Shown: positions 35,688 to 45,120 of the stretch, in pieces
How positions within the stretch are numbered: position 1 is the first letter of the stretch
How the letters are laid out: the number at the start of each line of letters is the position of its first letter
Translations under genes and position numbers: made by a program
Notes under the pieces: model-generated
What the model saw: the letters and a program-made list of their open reading frames with translations, nothing else
Told to the model about the DNA's origin: nothing
Databases searched by the model: none
Assembly: GCF_019352895.1 (NCBI RefSeq)
Contig: NZ_JAAAFX010000004.1
Location: 520,122-584,121, forward strand
DNA: 64,000 bases
Reading direction: 5' to 3'
Source of the DNA: Variovorax boronicumulans
GTDB taxonomy: Bacteria > Pseudomonadota > Gammaproteobacteria > Burkholderiales > Burkholderiaceae_C

Positions 35688-36899
35688 ATGAGCCCCCATG
35701 CCCTGCAACGCCCCGCCCTTCCCTTCGACACCGGAATCGACGACGTGGTGCTCGCGCAACTGACGGCGCGCTTCGCCGCGACCGCGGCCGACCACGACCG
35801 ATACGGCAGCTTTCCGCACGACAACTTCGCCGCGCTGCAGCGGCACGGCCTGATCGCGCTGGTCGCGCCCACTGCCGTTGGCGGCGGCGGCGCCTCGCTG
35901 GGCACGGCACGGCGGGTGATCGCGGCGGTGGCGCGCGGCGAGCCCGCGACCGCGCTGATCCTGACCATGACCTACCTGCAGCACAACGCCATCGCACGCG
36001 CCGACAGCCGCTGGCCGCGGCACCTGCGCGAGCGCGTGCTGCAGGACGCAGCACAGCACGGTGCACTCATGAATTCGCTGCGCGTGGAGCCGGCGCTGGG
36101 CTCGCCCGCGCGCGGCGGCCTGCCCGACACCATCGCCCGCCGCGACGACGAGGGCTGGACGATCGACGGCCACAAGCTCTACACCACCGGCATCGAGGGC
36201 CTGGGCTGGCTGTCGGTCTGGGGCCGCACCGACGAGGACGAGCCGCGGGTCGGCACCTTCCTCGTGCCGCGCGATGCGCCCGGCGTGCGCGTGATCGAGA
36301 GCTGGGACCACCTGGGCCTGCGCGCCTCGGGCAGCCACGAAGTGGTGTTCGAGAACGTGCGCATCCCGCTCGACCATGCGGTGGACCTGCGTGCACCGGC
36401 CGACTGGGCGCCCGACGCCGGCAGCCAGACCGACATCGACGGCCACGCCACGCAGCAGGCCTGGATGGTGGTGATGCTGGGATCGCTCTACGACGCCGTC
36501 GCGCAGTCCGCGGCCGACTGGCTGGCCGGCTTTCTCAACGAACGCGCGCCGGGCAGCCTGGGGGCGCCGCTGGCCAGCCTGCCGCGCGTGCAGGAACAGG
36601 TGGGCGAGATCCGCGCGCTGCTGCGCAGCAACCGGGTGCTGCTCGACCATGCGGCAGCCGAGGTCGATGCCGGGCGTGCGCCCAGTGCGGTCGACAGCGG
36701 CCTGCTGAAATTCACCGTGACGCGCGATGCGGTGCGCGCCGTGGAGATCGCGTTGCAGCTGTGCGGCAACCACGGCCTGAACCGCCGCAACCCGCTCGAG
36801 CGCCACTACCGCGACGTGCTCTGCAGCCGCATCCACACGCCGCAGAACGATGCCATCCTGGTCGCGGCCGGCAAGGCCGCGCTGCGTCCCGCGGCCTGA
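35688..36899 (+). CDS. Acyl-CoA dehydrogenase-like flavoprotein (SfnB/DszC type)
   Basis: 403-residue acyl-CoA dehydrogenase-fold protein of the group that includes SfnB and the dibenzothiophene monooxygenase DszC. N-terminal helices are followed by the flavin-binding middle domain (DGHKLYTTGIEGLGWLSVWGR) and a C-terminal helical bundle ending near CSRIHTPQNDAILVAAGKAAL. The canonical catalytic Glu context of fatty acid enzymes was not found by eye. It diverges from the sulfonate operon and is followed 29 bases later by the tetra-rhodanese gene, which supports a role in organosulfur oxidation. An ATG/GTG further upstream is possible. Confidence 0.88.
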   Translation: MSPHALQRPALPFDTGIDDVVLAQLTARFAATAADHDRYGSFPHDNFAALQRHGLIALVAPTAVGGGGASLGTARRVIAAVARGEPATALILTMTYLQHNAIARADSRWPRHLRERVLQDAAQHGALMNSLRVEPALGSPARGGLPDTIARRDDEGWTIDGHKLYTTGIEGLGWLSVWGRTDEDEPRVGTFLVPRDAPGVRVIESWDHLGLRASGSHEVVFENVRIPLDHAVDLRAPADWAPDAGSQTDIDGHATQQAWMVVMLGSLYDAVAQSAADWLAGFLNERAPGSLGAPLASLPRVQEQVGEIRALLRSNRVLLDHAAAEVDAGRAPSAVDSGLLKFTVTRDAVRAVEIALQLCGNHGLNRRNPLERHYRDVLCSRIHTPQNDAILVAAGKAALRPAA

Positions 36900-36928
36900 C
36901 GGGCCCCGAACGATCGACAATCCCTTCC

Positions 36929-38572
36929 ATGACCACTGCCACCGCCACGCTCACCTGTGCCGACGTCCGCCGCCACCTGCTCGCCCGCGAGCCGGAGATC
37001 GCGCTGATCGACCTGCGCGAGGAAGACCCCTTTGCCCAGGAACATCCGCTGTGGGCCGCCAACCTGCCGCTGTCGCGCATCGAGATCGAGGCCTGGCGCC
37101 GGATCCCGCGGCGCGACACGCTGATCGTGCTGTACGGCGAACACGGCGGCATCGACCTCGCGCCCCAGGGCGCGAAGGTCTTCGCCGCGCTGGGCTACAC
37201 GCATGTCCACCTGCTCGAAGGCGGCCTCGAAGGCTGGCGCGCGGCCGGTGGCGAGCTGTTCCGCGACGTCAACGTGCCGAGCAAGTCCTTCGGCGAACTG
37301 GTCGAGCACGAGCGGCACACGCCTTCGCTGTCGGCACCCGAGGTCAAGGCCCTGGTCGACGCGAAAGCCAATGTGGTGGTGCTCGATGCGCGCCGCTTCG
37401 ACGAGTACCAGACCATGAGCATCCCGTCGGCCACCAGCGTGCCCGGTGCCGAACTGGTGCTGCGGGTGCGCGCGCTGGCGCCCGACCCGAGCACGCAGGT
37501 GATCGTCAACTGCGCGGGCCGCACGCGCAGCATCATCGGCACGCAGTCGCTGGTGAACGCCGGCATCCCCAACCCCGTGGCGGCGCTGCGCAACGGCACC
37601 ATCGGCTGGAAGCTGGCCGGCCAGGTGCTGGACCACGGCGCCGATCGGCAGGCCCCCGCCGCGCTGTCCGACGCGCAGCGCGCCCAGGCCCAGGCCGATG
37701 CGCGCCGCGTGGCCGACGAGGCGGGCGTGCGCCGCATCGCGCTGGCCGCCCTGCACACGCTGGAAGCCCCCGCCCGCACCATCTACCGTTTCGACGTGCG
37801 CACGCCCGAGGAATACGCGGCCGGCCATCTGCCGGGCTTCGCGAACGCGCCCGGCGGCCAGCTGGTGCAGGAAACCGACCACCAGGTGCCGGTGCGCGGC
37901 GCACGTATCGTGCTGGCCGACGACGACGGCGTGCGCGCCTCCATGAGCGCCTCGTGGCTGGCGCAGATGGGCTGGGAGGTCTATGTGCTGAGCAGCGTGC
38001 CCGACACGGCGGCGCTCGGCGAGAAGACCGTGCCTGCGCCCGCCTACCCGCCGGTGGCCGCGGTGGTGGCGGAGATCACGCCCAGTGAACTGGCGGCGCT
38101 GCTGAAGCTGCCTTCAGGCACGGCCGTGATCGACGTGACCACCAGCGCCAACCACGTCAAGCGCCACATCCCGGGTGCCTGGTGGGCGATCCGCGCACAG
38201 CTCGCGGATGCGCTGGCGGTGGTCCCGGCCGCGCAGCGCTATGTGCTGACCTGCGGCAGCAGCCTGCTCGCGCGCTATGCCGCGGCCGACCTGCGCGCGC
38301 TACTCGATGCGCGCGGGCAGCAGGAGGTCGAGGTGGTGGTGCTCGCGGGCGGCAACGCCGCCTGGTTTGCCGCCGGCTTCGAGGGCGAGAGCGGCGAGGC
38401 GCGGCTGGCCAACCCGCGCACCGACCGCTACCGCCGGCCCTACGAGGGCACCGATGCACCCGCCGAGGCCATGCAGGCTTACCTCGACTGGGAGTACGGC
38501 CTGGTCGCGCAGCTGGGGCGCGACGGCACGCACCATTTCAAGGTTATCGATCAGCCGGCGAAAGCGGCTTGA
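36929..38572 (+). CDS. Four-domain rhodanese-like protein
   Basis: 547-residue cytoplasmic protein made of four rhodanese modules, at about 8-115, 128-235, 258-370 and 390-500. Sulfur transfer by rhodanese needs a loop cysteine. Module 2 has it in NCAGRTRS (Cys195) and module 4 in TCGSSLLAR (Cys442). The corresponding loops of module 1 (YGEHGG) and module 3 (ADDDGVRAS) carry no Cys and are probably structural or regulatory. The C-terminal tail ends DWEYGLVAQLGRDGTHHFKVID. It follows the SfnB-like gene as an operon and probably handles sulfane sulfur or sulfite released by it; the physiological acceptor is unknown. Confidence 0.9.
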   Translation: MTTATATLTCADVRRHLLAREPEIALIDLREEDPFAQEHPLWAANLPLSRIEIEAWRRIPRRDTLIVLYGEHGGIDLAPQGAKVFAALGYTHVHLLEGGLEGWRAAGGELFRDVNVPSKSFGELVEHERHTPSLSAPEVKALVDAKANVVVLDARRFDEYQTMSIPSATSVPGAELVLRVRALAPDPSTQVIVNCAGRTRSIIGTQSLVNAGIPNPVAALRNGTIGWKLAGQVLDHGADRQAPAALSDAQRAQAQADARRVADEAGVRRIALAALHTLEAPARTIYRFDVRTPEEYAAGHLPGFANAPGGQLVQETDHQVPVRGARIVLADDDGVRASMSASWLAQMGWEVYVLSSVPDTAALGEKTVPAPAYPPVAAVVAEITPSELAALLKLPSGTAVIDVTTSANHVKRHIPGAWWAIRAQLADALAVVPAAQRYVLTCGSSLLARYAAADLRALLDARGQQEVEVVVLAGGNAAWFAAGFEGESGEARLANPRTDRYRRPYEGTDAPAEAMQAYLDWEYGLVAQLGRDGTHHFKVIDQPAKAA

Positions 38573-38705
38573 AAGCATCGCAACGCGGCCGTGACACCAT
38601 GTCGGCCGGGTAAAGGATGGCGGGCGGCGGCCGCGGCCGTCATCCGCCGAAGGGCCTGGGCGTTGGTTGTGAACATCCACAACAACACGTGTCAGGAGCT
38701 TTGCC

Positions 38706-38930
38706 ATGATCAGACTTCCCGTCCTTGCCTTGTCCGCCGCCGCGCTGGCGGCAGCACTCACCGGCTGCGTGGTCGCGCCGGTGGGCCCCGCCTACGCGGC
38801 CCCGCCGGGGGTGGCCTACGTCGCGCCGACCTATGTGTCGCCAGGTGTGGGATTCGTCTGGGCCTACCACCCGCGCTACGGCTGGGGCTGGCACCACCCG
38901 CAATACGGTTGGCACCGTGGATGGAGATAG
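38706..38930 (+). CDS. Small putative lipoprotein rich in Tyr, Trp and His
   Basis: 74-residue protein with a signal peptide and lipobox LTGC (Cys at residue 21), followed by an Ala/Pro/Val-Tyr-rich stretch and a tail of GYGWGWHHPQYGW type. Similar short lipoproteins are frequent in Comamonadaceae, without assigned function. AGGAGC lies upstream of the ATG. It may be outer-membrane associated, since there is no Asp at position +2. Confidence 0.75.
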   Translation: MIRLPVLALSAAALAAALTGCVVAPVGPAYAAPPGVAYVAPTYVSPGVGFVWAYHPRYGWGWHHPQYGWHRGWR

Positions 38931-38954
38931 GCTCTCCCCCGAGGGCTTCGCGCA

Positions 38955-39020
38955 CTGCGTGTCGCTTCGCCTTCCCCCACCAGCGGCCCGGCAAAGCCGG
39001 TTCCGCGGTGTTTCACGAAG
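38955..39020 (-). repeat. Intergenic repeat family B, copy 2 (inverted)
   Basis: The minus strand reads AACACCGCGGAACCGGC, TTT, GCCGGGCCGCTGGTG (core 38978-39012), followed by GGGGGAAGGCGAAGCGACACGC; the module GCGACACGCAGTGCGC spans 38951-38966. Compared with copy 1 the two modules are in swapped order. It lies between the convergent lipoprotein and rhlE genes. Confidence 0.72.
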
Positions 39021-39065
39021 GGAAAAGGAGCACACGGAGCCCTGGTCGGGCTCGGCGTCTGAGCC

Positions 39066-40547
39066 TCAGCTCGGCTCGGCGCTCTTGAACAGCGCCGCGA
39101 CCTTGCGCTTGGGCTTGATGTTGCTCGAGATGCCGCGCGCGGGGGCGGCCTTGGCGGCAGCCTCCCAGGCGGGCGTGGTGTCGGGCTCGCCGGCTTCGTA
39201 GGGCTTGTCGAAGAACGGGTCGCGCGAAGCCGAGCGGTGCGGACGACCACCCACCGGGCCGCGCGCGGGGCTGCTGCTGCGCACTTCGGGGCGCGGCTCG
39301 CGCGGCGCATCGAGCTTGTCGAGCACGTCGCGTGCATCGCCGGCCTCGCCCTCTTCGCGCCAATGGCGACGGCCGTCGTTGATGCGGCCGCGCGGGCGGT
39401 CTTCCTCGTACTCCATGGCCTCGAGCTCGATCGGCTTCTTGATCAGCTTCTCGATGTCGGCCACCAGGCGCGCGTCGTTGCCGCCGCTGGCGAAGCTCAC
39501 GGCCAGGCCGGACGCGCCTGCACGGCCGGTGCGGCCGATGCGGTGCACGTAGTCCTCGGCGTTGAACGGGATGTCGAAGTTGAACACCGCCGGCACGTCC
39601 TTGATGTCCAGGCCACGGGCCGCGACGTCGGTGCACACCAGCAGGTCGACTTCGCCCTTCTTGAAGGCCTCGAGCGCCTTCAGGCGTTCGTCCTGGCTCT
39701 TGTCGCCGTGCAGCGCGGTGGTCTTGAGGCCTTCACGCTCGAGCGAGCGGGCCAGCCGGGCGCAGCCCAGCTTGCTGTTCACGAAGACGAAGGCCTGCGT
39801 GATGCCGCGCTGGCGCACGATCTGCTTGAGCGCACGGCGCTTGTCGTCGTCGCTCACGCTGTAGAAGCGCTGCTCGACGGTCGATGCGGTTTCGTTGGGG
39901 CGCGCCACCTCGATGGTGACCGGGTCCTGCAGGTAGCTGCCGGCCAGGCGCTTGATCTCGGGCGAGAAGGTGGCCGAGAACAGCAGCGTGATGCGCTGCT
40001 TGGGCAGGTAGCTCAGGATGCGCTGCAGGTCGGGCAGGAAGCCGATGTCCAGCATGCGGTCGGCCTCGTCGAGCACCACGTACTCGACCTGGTTGAGCAC
40101 CGCGTTCTTGGCTTCGATGTGGTCGAGCAGCCGGCCGGGCGTGGCGACCAGCACCTCGACGCCCTTTTTCAGTTCCAGCGTCTGGGGTTTCATGTCCATG
40201 CCGCCGAACACCACCGCGCAGCGCAGGTTGGTGTACTTGGCATAGAGCTTGACCTGCTGGGCGACCTGGTCGGCCAGCTCGCGCGTGGGAAGCAGCACCA
40301 ACGCCCGCACCGGATGGCGCGCGGGAGAGGTGGAACTGTTCTCGTGCTTGAGCATGCGCTGCAGCAGGGGCAGCGAAAAGGCGGCCGTCTTGCCGGTGCC
40401 GGTCTGGGCGGCGCCCATCACGTCCTGACCCGACAGCACCACCGGAATGGCCTGTTCCTGGATCGGCGTCATGGTCTCGTAGCCCATTTCGGCTACGGCG
40501 CGCGCCAGCGGTTCAGCCAGCGAAAGATTGGAGAAGGAGCTTGTCAT
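39066..40547 (-). CDS. rhlE: DEAD-box RNA helicase (RhlE type)
   Basis: ATP-dependent RNA helicase of the RhlE group, 493 residues. Motifs in order: Q motif MTPIQEQAIP, Walker A AQTGTGKT, PTRELADQV, VLDEADRML, SATFSPEI, VCTDVAARGLD and HRIGRTGRAG. After the helicase core (to about residue 370) comes a charged, disordered tail of about 120 residues ending in a Lys-rich segment (KPKRKVAALFKS), likely for RNA binding. It acts in ribosome assembly or mRNA decay in the cytoplasm. Confidence 0.93.
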   Translation of the reverse strand: MTSSFSNLSLAEPLARAVAEMGYETMTPIQEQAIPVVLSGQDVMGAAQTGTGKTAAFSLPLLQRMLKHENSSTSPARHPVRALVLLPTRELADQVAQQVKLYAKYTNLRCAVVFGGMDMKPQTLELKKGVEVLVATPGRLLDHIEAKNAVLNQVEYVVLDEADRMLDIGFLPDLQRILSYLPKQRITLLFSATFSPEIKRLAGSYLQDPVTIEVARPNETASTVEQRFYSVSDDDKRRALKQIVRQRGITQAFVFVNSKLGCARLARSLEREGLKTTALHGDKSQDERLKALEAFKKGEVDLLVCTDVAARGLDIKDVPAVFNFDIPFNAEDYVHRIGRTGRAGASGLAVSFASGGNDARLVADIEKLIKKPIELEAMEYEEDRPRGRINDGRRHWREEGEAGDARDVLDKLDAPREPRPEVRSSSPARGPVGGRPHRSASRDPFFDKPYEAGEPDTTPAWEAAAKAAPARGISSNIKPKRKVAALFKSAEPS

Positions 40548-40620
40548 GAAGCCCGCTATTGTCGCACCGCGGCAAAAAACGGCGATGACAACGCGGAAAA
40601 GCGGCTTTCCGGGCCCTTCG

Positions 40621-40645
40621 GGTGGCGCGAAAACGACGCGCCACC
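40621..40645 (-). terminator. Stem-loop downstream of the zinc metallopeptidase gene
   Basis: GGTGGCGCG (40621-40629) and CGCGCCACC (40637-40645) form a perfect 9-bp stem with a 7-base loop, 13 bases past the metallopeptidase stop. No clear T-run follows, so termination strength is uncertain. A second hairpin (CGGAAA/TTTCCG) follows at 40594-40611. Confidence 0.5.
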
Positions 40646-40658
40646 GCCCTTACATTCT

Positions 40659-41537
40659 TTACAACTGCTTGGCCGCGAAGGTGTCGCAGGACTGCATGGT
40701 GCCGGTCTTGTAGCCCGCGCCGAACCAGCGCTGGCGCTGGGCGCTGGTGCCGTGCGTGAAGCTGTCGGGCACCACGGCCCGGCCGGCCGAGCGCTGCAGC
40801 GCGTCGTCGCCGATCTTCTGCGCCGCATTCATGGCCGATTCGATGTCGCCCGGGTCCAGCCATTGCTTGGACTGCTGCGAACGGTTGGCCCAGACGCCCG
40901 CGAAGCAGTCGGCCTGCAGCTCCACGCGCACGCTGACCGCGTTGTTCTGGGTCGGACTCAGCCGCCCGCGCATGCCGTCGACCTTGGCCGTGATGCCCAG
41001 TTCGTCCTGCACGTGATGGCCCACCTCGTGCGCGATGACATAGGCCTGGGCGAACTCGCCCGGCGCCCCGAGGTCGCGCTTGAGCGTGTCGAAGAAGCCC
41101 AGGTCGATGTAGACCTTCTTGTCGCCGGGGCAATAGAAGGGGCCCATGGCCGACTGGCCGGTGCCGCAGGCCGTGGGCGTGGCGCCGCGGAACAGCACCA
41201 GCCGCGGTGCCGTGTAGGTGCTGCCGTTCTGCTGGAAGACGGCGGTCCAGGCCACCTCGGTGTTCTTGAGCACCGTCGAGACGAAGGCCGCCTCGCGGTC
41301 GTCGGGCGGCGGTTTGTGGGCCGGGCCCTGCTGCTGCACCTGCGGGGCGGACTGGCCGCCGCTGAGCAAACCCAGCACGGTCAGCGGGTTGATGCCGAAG
41401 ATCCAGCCCGCGATCAGCGCGACCGCGACGGTACCGATGCCGACGCTGCGCCCTCCGATCGGAAAGCCACCGCCACCGCCACCGCCATCGCGGCGGTCTT
41501 CGACGTTGTCCGACTGTTCGTTGCCTTCCCATCTCAT
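40659..41537 (-). CDS. Neutral zinc metallopeptidase (YpfJ family)
   Basis: 292-residue protein of the YpfJ/KPN_02809 family. An N-terminal cytoplasmic Gly-rich segment is followed by one transmembrane helix (about residues 33-55) and a periplasmic domain with the zinc motif HEVGHH in YVIAHEVGHHVQDELG. The downstream QADCFAGVWA segment contains the third ligand region. The protein ends QSCDTFAAKQL, with Cys likely disulfide-bonded. Substrate unknown. Confidence 0.9.
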   Translation of the reverse strand: MRWEGNEQSDNVEDRRDGGGGGGGFPIGGRSVGIGTVAVALIAGWIFGINPLTVLGLLSGGQSAPQVQQQGPAHKPPPDDREAAFVSTVLKNTEVAWTAVFQQNGSTYTAPRLVLFRGATPTACGTGQSAMGPFYCPGDKKVYIDLGFFDTLKRDLGAPGEFAQAYVIAHEVGHHVQDELGITAKVDGMRGRLSPTQNNAVSVRVELQADCFAGVWANRSQQSKQWLDPGDIESAMNAAQKIGDDALQRSAGRAVVPDSFTHGTSAQRQRWFGAGYKTGTMQSCDTFAAKQL

Positions 41538-41586
41538 CGCGCGCTCCTTCGCCGGTGGATGACGGCGACGCCCGGATCGTACGCGC

Positions 41587-41838
41587 TCAACGGGCGGAAA
41601 CGTAACTGACGTTCAGCATGCCGGCCGGCGCGGCGGACGGCGCCGGCGTGGCGGCCAGCGACGCGTTCAGCACGTGGGTGCCCTGGCGTTCGGCCGCGTA
41701 GAACTGCGCGGCCTTCTCGACCTGGGAACGGGTCAGCGACACCATCCAGACGATCTGGACCAGCACGACGCCCGAGAGGACGGCGAGCAGCAGCCAGCGA
41801 AGGGGACGGGTCTCGCGCTTGGCAGTCGAGGGGGTCAT
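41587..41838 (-). CDS. Hypothetical single-pass membrane protein
   Basis: 83-residue protein with an N-terminal basic stretch, one transmembrane segment (LRWLLLAVLSGVVLVQIVWMVSL, about 13-35) and an Ala/Pro-rich tail. Not recognised as a family. The ATG at 41838 is preferred since the upstream frame reads as Arg/Pro-rich non-protein-like sequence. It stands alone between dcd and the metallopeptidase gene on the same strand. Confidence 0.6.
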   Translation of the reverse strand: MTPSTAKRETRPLRWLLLAVLSGVVLVQIVWMVSLTRSQVEKAAQFYAAERQGTHVLNASLAATPAPSAAPAGMLNVSYVSAR

Positions 41839-41964
41839 GGGGGCTCCGGTCCCGCGGGCACAGCGCGGTCGGATGCGATCTTGCCGCGCCGGCCCCCGTG
41901 GTCCGGGGGCGACGGAGCGCAAACGGCTGTAGGACCGCAGCGGCCCCACGCCTCGGCCTGGACC

Positions 41965-42531
<567 letters not shown>

Positions 42532-42588
42532 GTCGGGGTGTCCTTAGGGGCCGCTATTCTAGGCACCCCGTCGCCCGGACCGGCCCGC

Positions 42589-43881
42589 TCAGCCCGGCAG
42601 CGCCTGCGAAATCACCGTGCGCTCGATCAGCCGGTCGTCGCCCAGCACGATCATCGCGAACAGCAGCTCCTCGAGGTTCTGCGCCAGCCCGGTCTTGCGC
42701 GCGAGCAGCGGCGTGGCCTGGGGATTGATCACCACGAAATCCGCTTCGCAGCCCGGCTGCAGGTTGCCGATGGTGCCGGCCAGGCCCAGCGCCTCGGCCG
42801 CGCCGCCGGTGTGGCGCCACCAGAGTTCGGACGGGGCGATGCTGATGCCGGGCTTGGTCTGGCCCTCGCGGCCCACGTAGTAGGCGGCCAGCATGGTGGC
42901 GAAGGGGCTGAAGCTGGTGCCGCCACCCACGTCGCTGGCCAGGCCGTAGGCATAGCCGATGCGGTCGGCGCCCTCGAAGTCGAAGAAGCCGCTGCCCAGG
43001 AACAGGTTGCTGGTCGGGCTCACCGCGGTGGCGGTGCGGGTGGCGCGCATCAGTTGCCGGTCGGCGTCGTCGAAATGGATGCAGTGCGCATAGACCGCGC
43101 GCTCGCGCATCAGGCCGAAGCCGTTGTAGACCTCGAGGTAGGAGCGCGCCTGCGGGAACAGCTCGCGCGCCCACTTCACTTCGTCCTTGTTCTCCGCCAC
43201 GTGCGAATGGACCCAGGTGTCGGCATAGCGCGCGGCCAGCTCGCCCGCGCCGCGCAGCTGCGCATCGGTGCTGGTGGGCGCGAAGCGCGGGGTGATGGCA
43301 TAGCCGAGGCGGTCGACCTTGTGCCACTTGCGGATCAGCGCCTCGGTGTCGACCAGGCTCTGCTCGGTGTCGTCGCGCACGCCGTCGGGCGAGTGGCGGT
43401 CCTGCAGCACCTTGCCGGTGATCATGCGCAACTGGCGGCGCTGCGCGCTCTCGAAGAAGGCATCGACCGATGCCGGGTGCGAGGTCGCGAAGGTCAGTGA
43501 GGTCGTCACGCCGTTGCGCAGCAGCTCGTCGAAGAACACCTCGGCCACTTCACGCGAATGCGCGGGATCGGCGAACCGGCTCTCGGCCGGGAAGGTGTAG
43601 TTCTCCAGCCAGGGCAGCAGGCCGTCGGCGGGTGCGCCGACGATGTCGGTCTGGGGGAAGTGGATGTGCATGTCGACGAAGCCCGGCGCCAGGATGCGGC
43701 CGGGCCAGTGCGTGACCGCGGCATCGGGATGGCGCGGCGCCACGGCCGCATGGCTGCCGGCATCGAGCACGCGCTGGCGGCCCTGGTCATCGGGCGCGAC
43801 GACCAGCAGGCCATCCTCCTCGTAGAGGGGTCGACCGTGGTCGTCGAAGCGCAGGAGGGCGGCGCGGTAGGCTCGTTTCAT
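42589..43881 (-). CDS. guaD: Guanine deaminase
   Basis: Zinc amidohydrolase converting guanine to xanthine, 430 residues. Metal and active-site motifs: VDMHIHFPQTDIVGAPADGLLPWLENYTFP near residue 70, THSHVAE-type WVHSHVAENKDE and the EPYAHC-like AVYAHCIHF. The GADRIGYAYGLASDVGGGTSFSPF segment carries the late Asp ligand. It lies 57 bases after a BMP-type binding protein gene, suggesting import and deamination of purines in one unit. Confidence 0.93.
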   Translation of the reverse strand: MKRAYRAALLRFDDHGRPLYEEDGLLVVAPDDQGRQRVLDAGSHAAVAPRHPDAAVTHWPGRILAPGFVDMHIHFPQTDIVGAPADGLLPWLENYTFPAESRFADPAHSREVAEVFFDELLRNGVTTSLTFATSHPASVDAFFESAQRRQLRMITGKVLQDRHSPDGVRDDTEQSLVDTEALIRKWHKVDRLGYAITPRFAPTSTDAQLRGAGELAARYADTWVHSHVAENKDEVKWARELFPQARSYLEVYNGFGLMRERAVYAHCIHFDDADRQLMRATRTATAVSPTSNLFLGSGFFDFEGADRIGYAYGLASDVGGGTSFSPFATMLAAYYVGREGQTKPGISIAPSELWWRHTGGAAEALGLAGTIGNLQPGCEADFVVINPQATPLLARKTGLAQNLEELLFAMIVLGDDRLIERTVISQALPG

Positions 43882-43938
43882 CGTGGCCGAAGCCTAGCGC
43901 AAGACGCGCCGGCGCCGATCCGCCCCCGCGTATAGCGG

Positions 43939-45036
43939 CTATCGGGCGACACGCCCCTGCACACCCTCGACCAGCCAGTTCATCTTGAGGATCTGCTCGT
44001 CGGTCAGCGCGCTGCCCCTGGCGATCTCCACATGCCCTTCGTTGTCGCGCACGTCGGCCGCCACGGCCGCGAATGGCTGCAGCTTGCCCGCCGCGATGTC
44101 CTTCTGCCGCGCCAGCACCTCGTCCTGCACCGCCTTGGGCACCTTGGGTCCGAAGTCGCCCACGCGGATCATTCCCTCCTTGACGCCGCCCCAGAGATTG
44201 CCGGTCTTCCAGCTGCCGTCGAGCACGGCGCGCGCACGCTGCGTGTAGTAGCCGCCCCACTGGTGCGTGACCGCGACGATCTGCGCATCGGGCGCGACCT
44301 TGCGCATGTCGGAGTGGTAGGCCACGGCCATCTTGCCGCGCTCCTGTGCGGCGGCCATCACGGCGGTCGAGCCGGTGTGGAAGGCGATCACGTCGACGTC
44401 CTGGTTGAACAGCGCCATGGCCGCGTCGCGCTCCTTGGGCGGGTCGAACCAGACGTCGAGCCACACCACCTTGACCTGCGCCTTGGGGTCGACCGAGCGC
44501 ATGCCCAGCGTGAAGGCGTTGATGCCCTGCAGCACCTCGGGGATCGGGAAGCCCGCGACATAGCCCGCCACGTGCGTCCTGGTCATGCGCCCGGCCGCCA
44601 CGCCGGCCAGGTAGCGGCCCTCGTAGTAGCGCGCATTGGCGGCCGCGACGTTGGGCGTGGTCTTGTAGCCGGTGATCGACTCGAACTTCACGTCGGGGAA
44701 GTCCTTCGCGACCTTCAACGTCGGCTCCATGTAGCCGAAGCTGGGCGTGAAGATCAGCTTGTTCCCCTGCTGCGCCAGGTCGCGGATCACGCGCTCGGCG
44801 TCGGCGCCCTCGGGCACGTTCTCGACGAAGGTGGTCTGCACCCTGGGGCCCAGCGCGGCCTCGACGGCCTTGCGGCCCTGGTCGTGCTGGTAGACCCAGC
44901 CGGCATCGGCGAGCGGCGCGACATAGACGAAGCCGATCTTCAGCGGCGGTGCAACGGGTGCGGTCGCGGGTTGTGAAAAGGCGGGAGACGAAAAGCAACA
45001 GGCAGCCGCGAGCGCGGCCACGAGGTTTTTGTACAT
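43939..45036 (-). CDS. BMP-family ABC transporter substrate-binding protein
   Basis: Basic membrane protein (BMP/PnrA)-family receptor, 365 residues, with a Sec signal peptide ending near PAFSQ. Core motifs KIGFVYVAPLADAGWVYQHDQGRKAVE, NKLIFTPSFGYMEPTLKVAK and WGGVKEGMIRVGDFGP. It is clearly paralogous to the receptor at 59603-60772, which has its own permeases; this one has none adjacent and may share them. Preceding guaD suggests a purine base or nucleoside ligand. A terminator ends the upstream hpa operon 30 bases before its start. Confidence 0.92.
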   Translation of the reverse strand: MYKNLVAALAAACCFSSPAFSQPATAPVAPPLKIGFVYVAPLADAGWVYQHDQGRKAVEAALGPRVQTTFVENVPEGADAERVIRDLAQQGNKLIFTPSFGYMEPTLKVAKDFPDVKFESITGYKTTPNVAAANARYYEGRYLAGVAAGRMTRTHVAGYVAGFPIPEVLQGINAFTLGMRSVDPKAQVKVVWLDVWFDPPKERDAAMALFNQDVDVIAFHTGSTAVMAAAQERGKMAVAYHSDMRKVAPDAQIVAVTHQWGGYYTQRARAVLDGSWKTGNLWGGVKEGMIRVGDFGPKVPKAVQDEVLARQKDIAAGKLQPFAAVAADVRDNEGHVEIARGSALTDEQILKMNWLVEGVQGRVAR

Positions 45037-45065
45037 GGTGTTCCTCTACATGGCCCCGGTGAATG

Positions 45066-45099
45066 AAAAACGCGTTGCAGCCGGGACGCCTGCAACGCG
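45066..45099 (-). terminator. Intrinsic terminator of the hpa operon
   Basis: CGCGTTGCAG (45071-45080) and CTGCAACGCG (45090-45099) make a perfect 10-bp stem with a 9-base loop. On the minus strand it is followed by TTTTT (45066-45070). It is placed 22 bases after the hpaG stop. A TATTTT on the opposite side might allow weak bidirectional use. Confidence 0.88.
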
Positions 45100-45120
45100 G
45101 GGCGGTATTTTAAGCCACCG

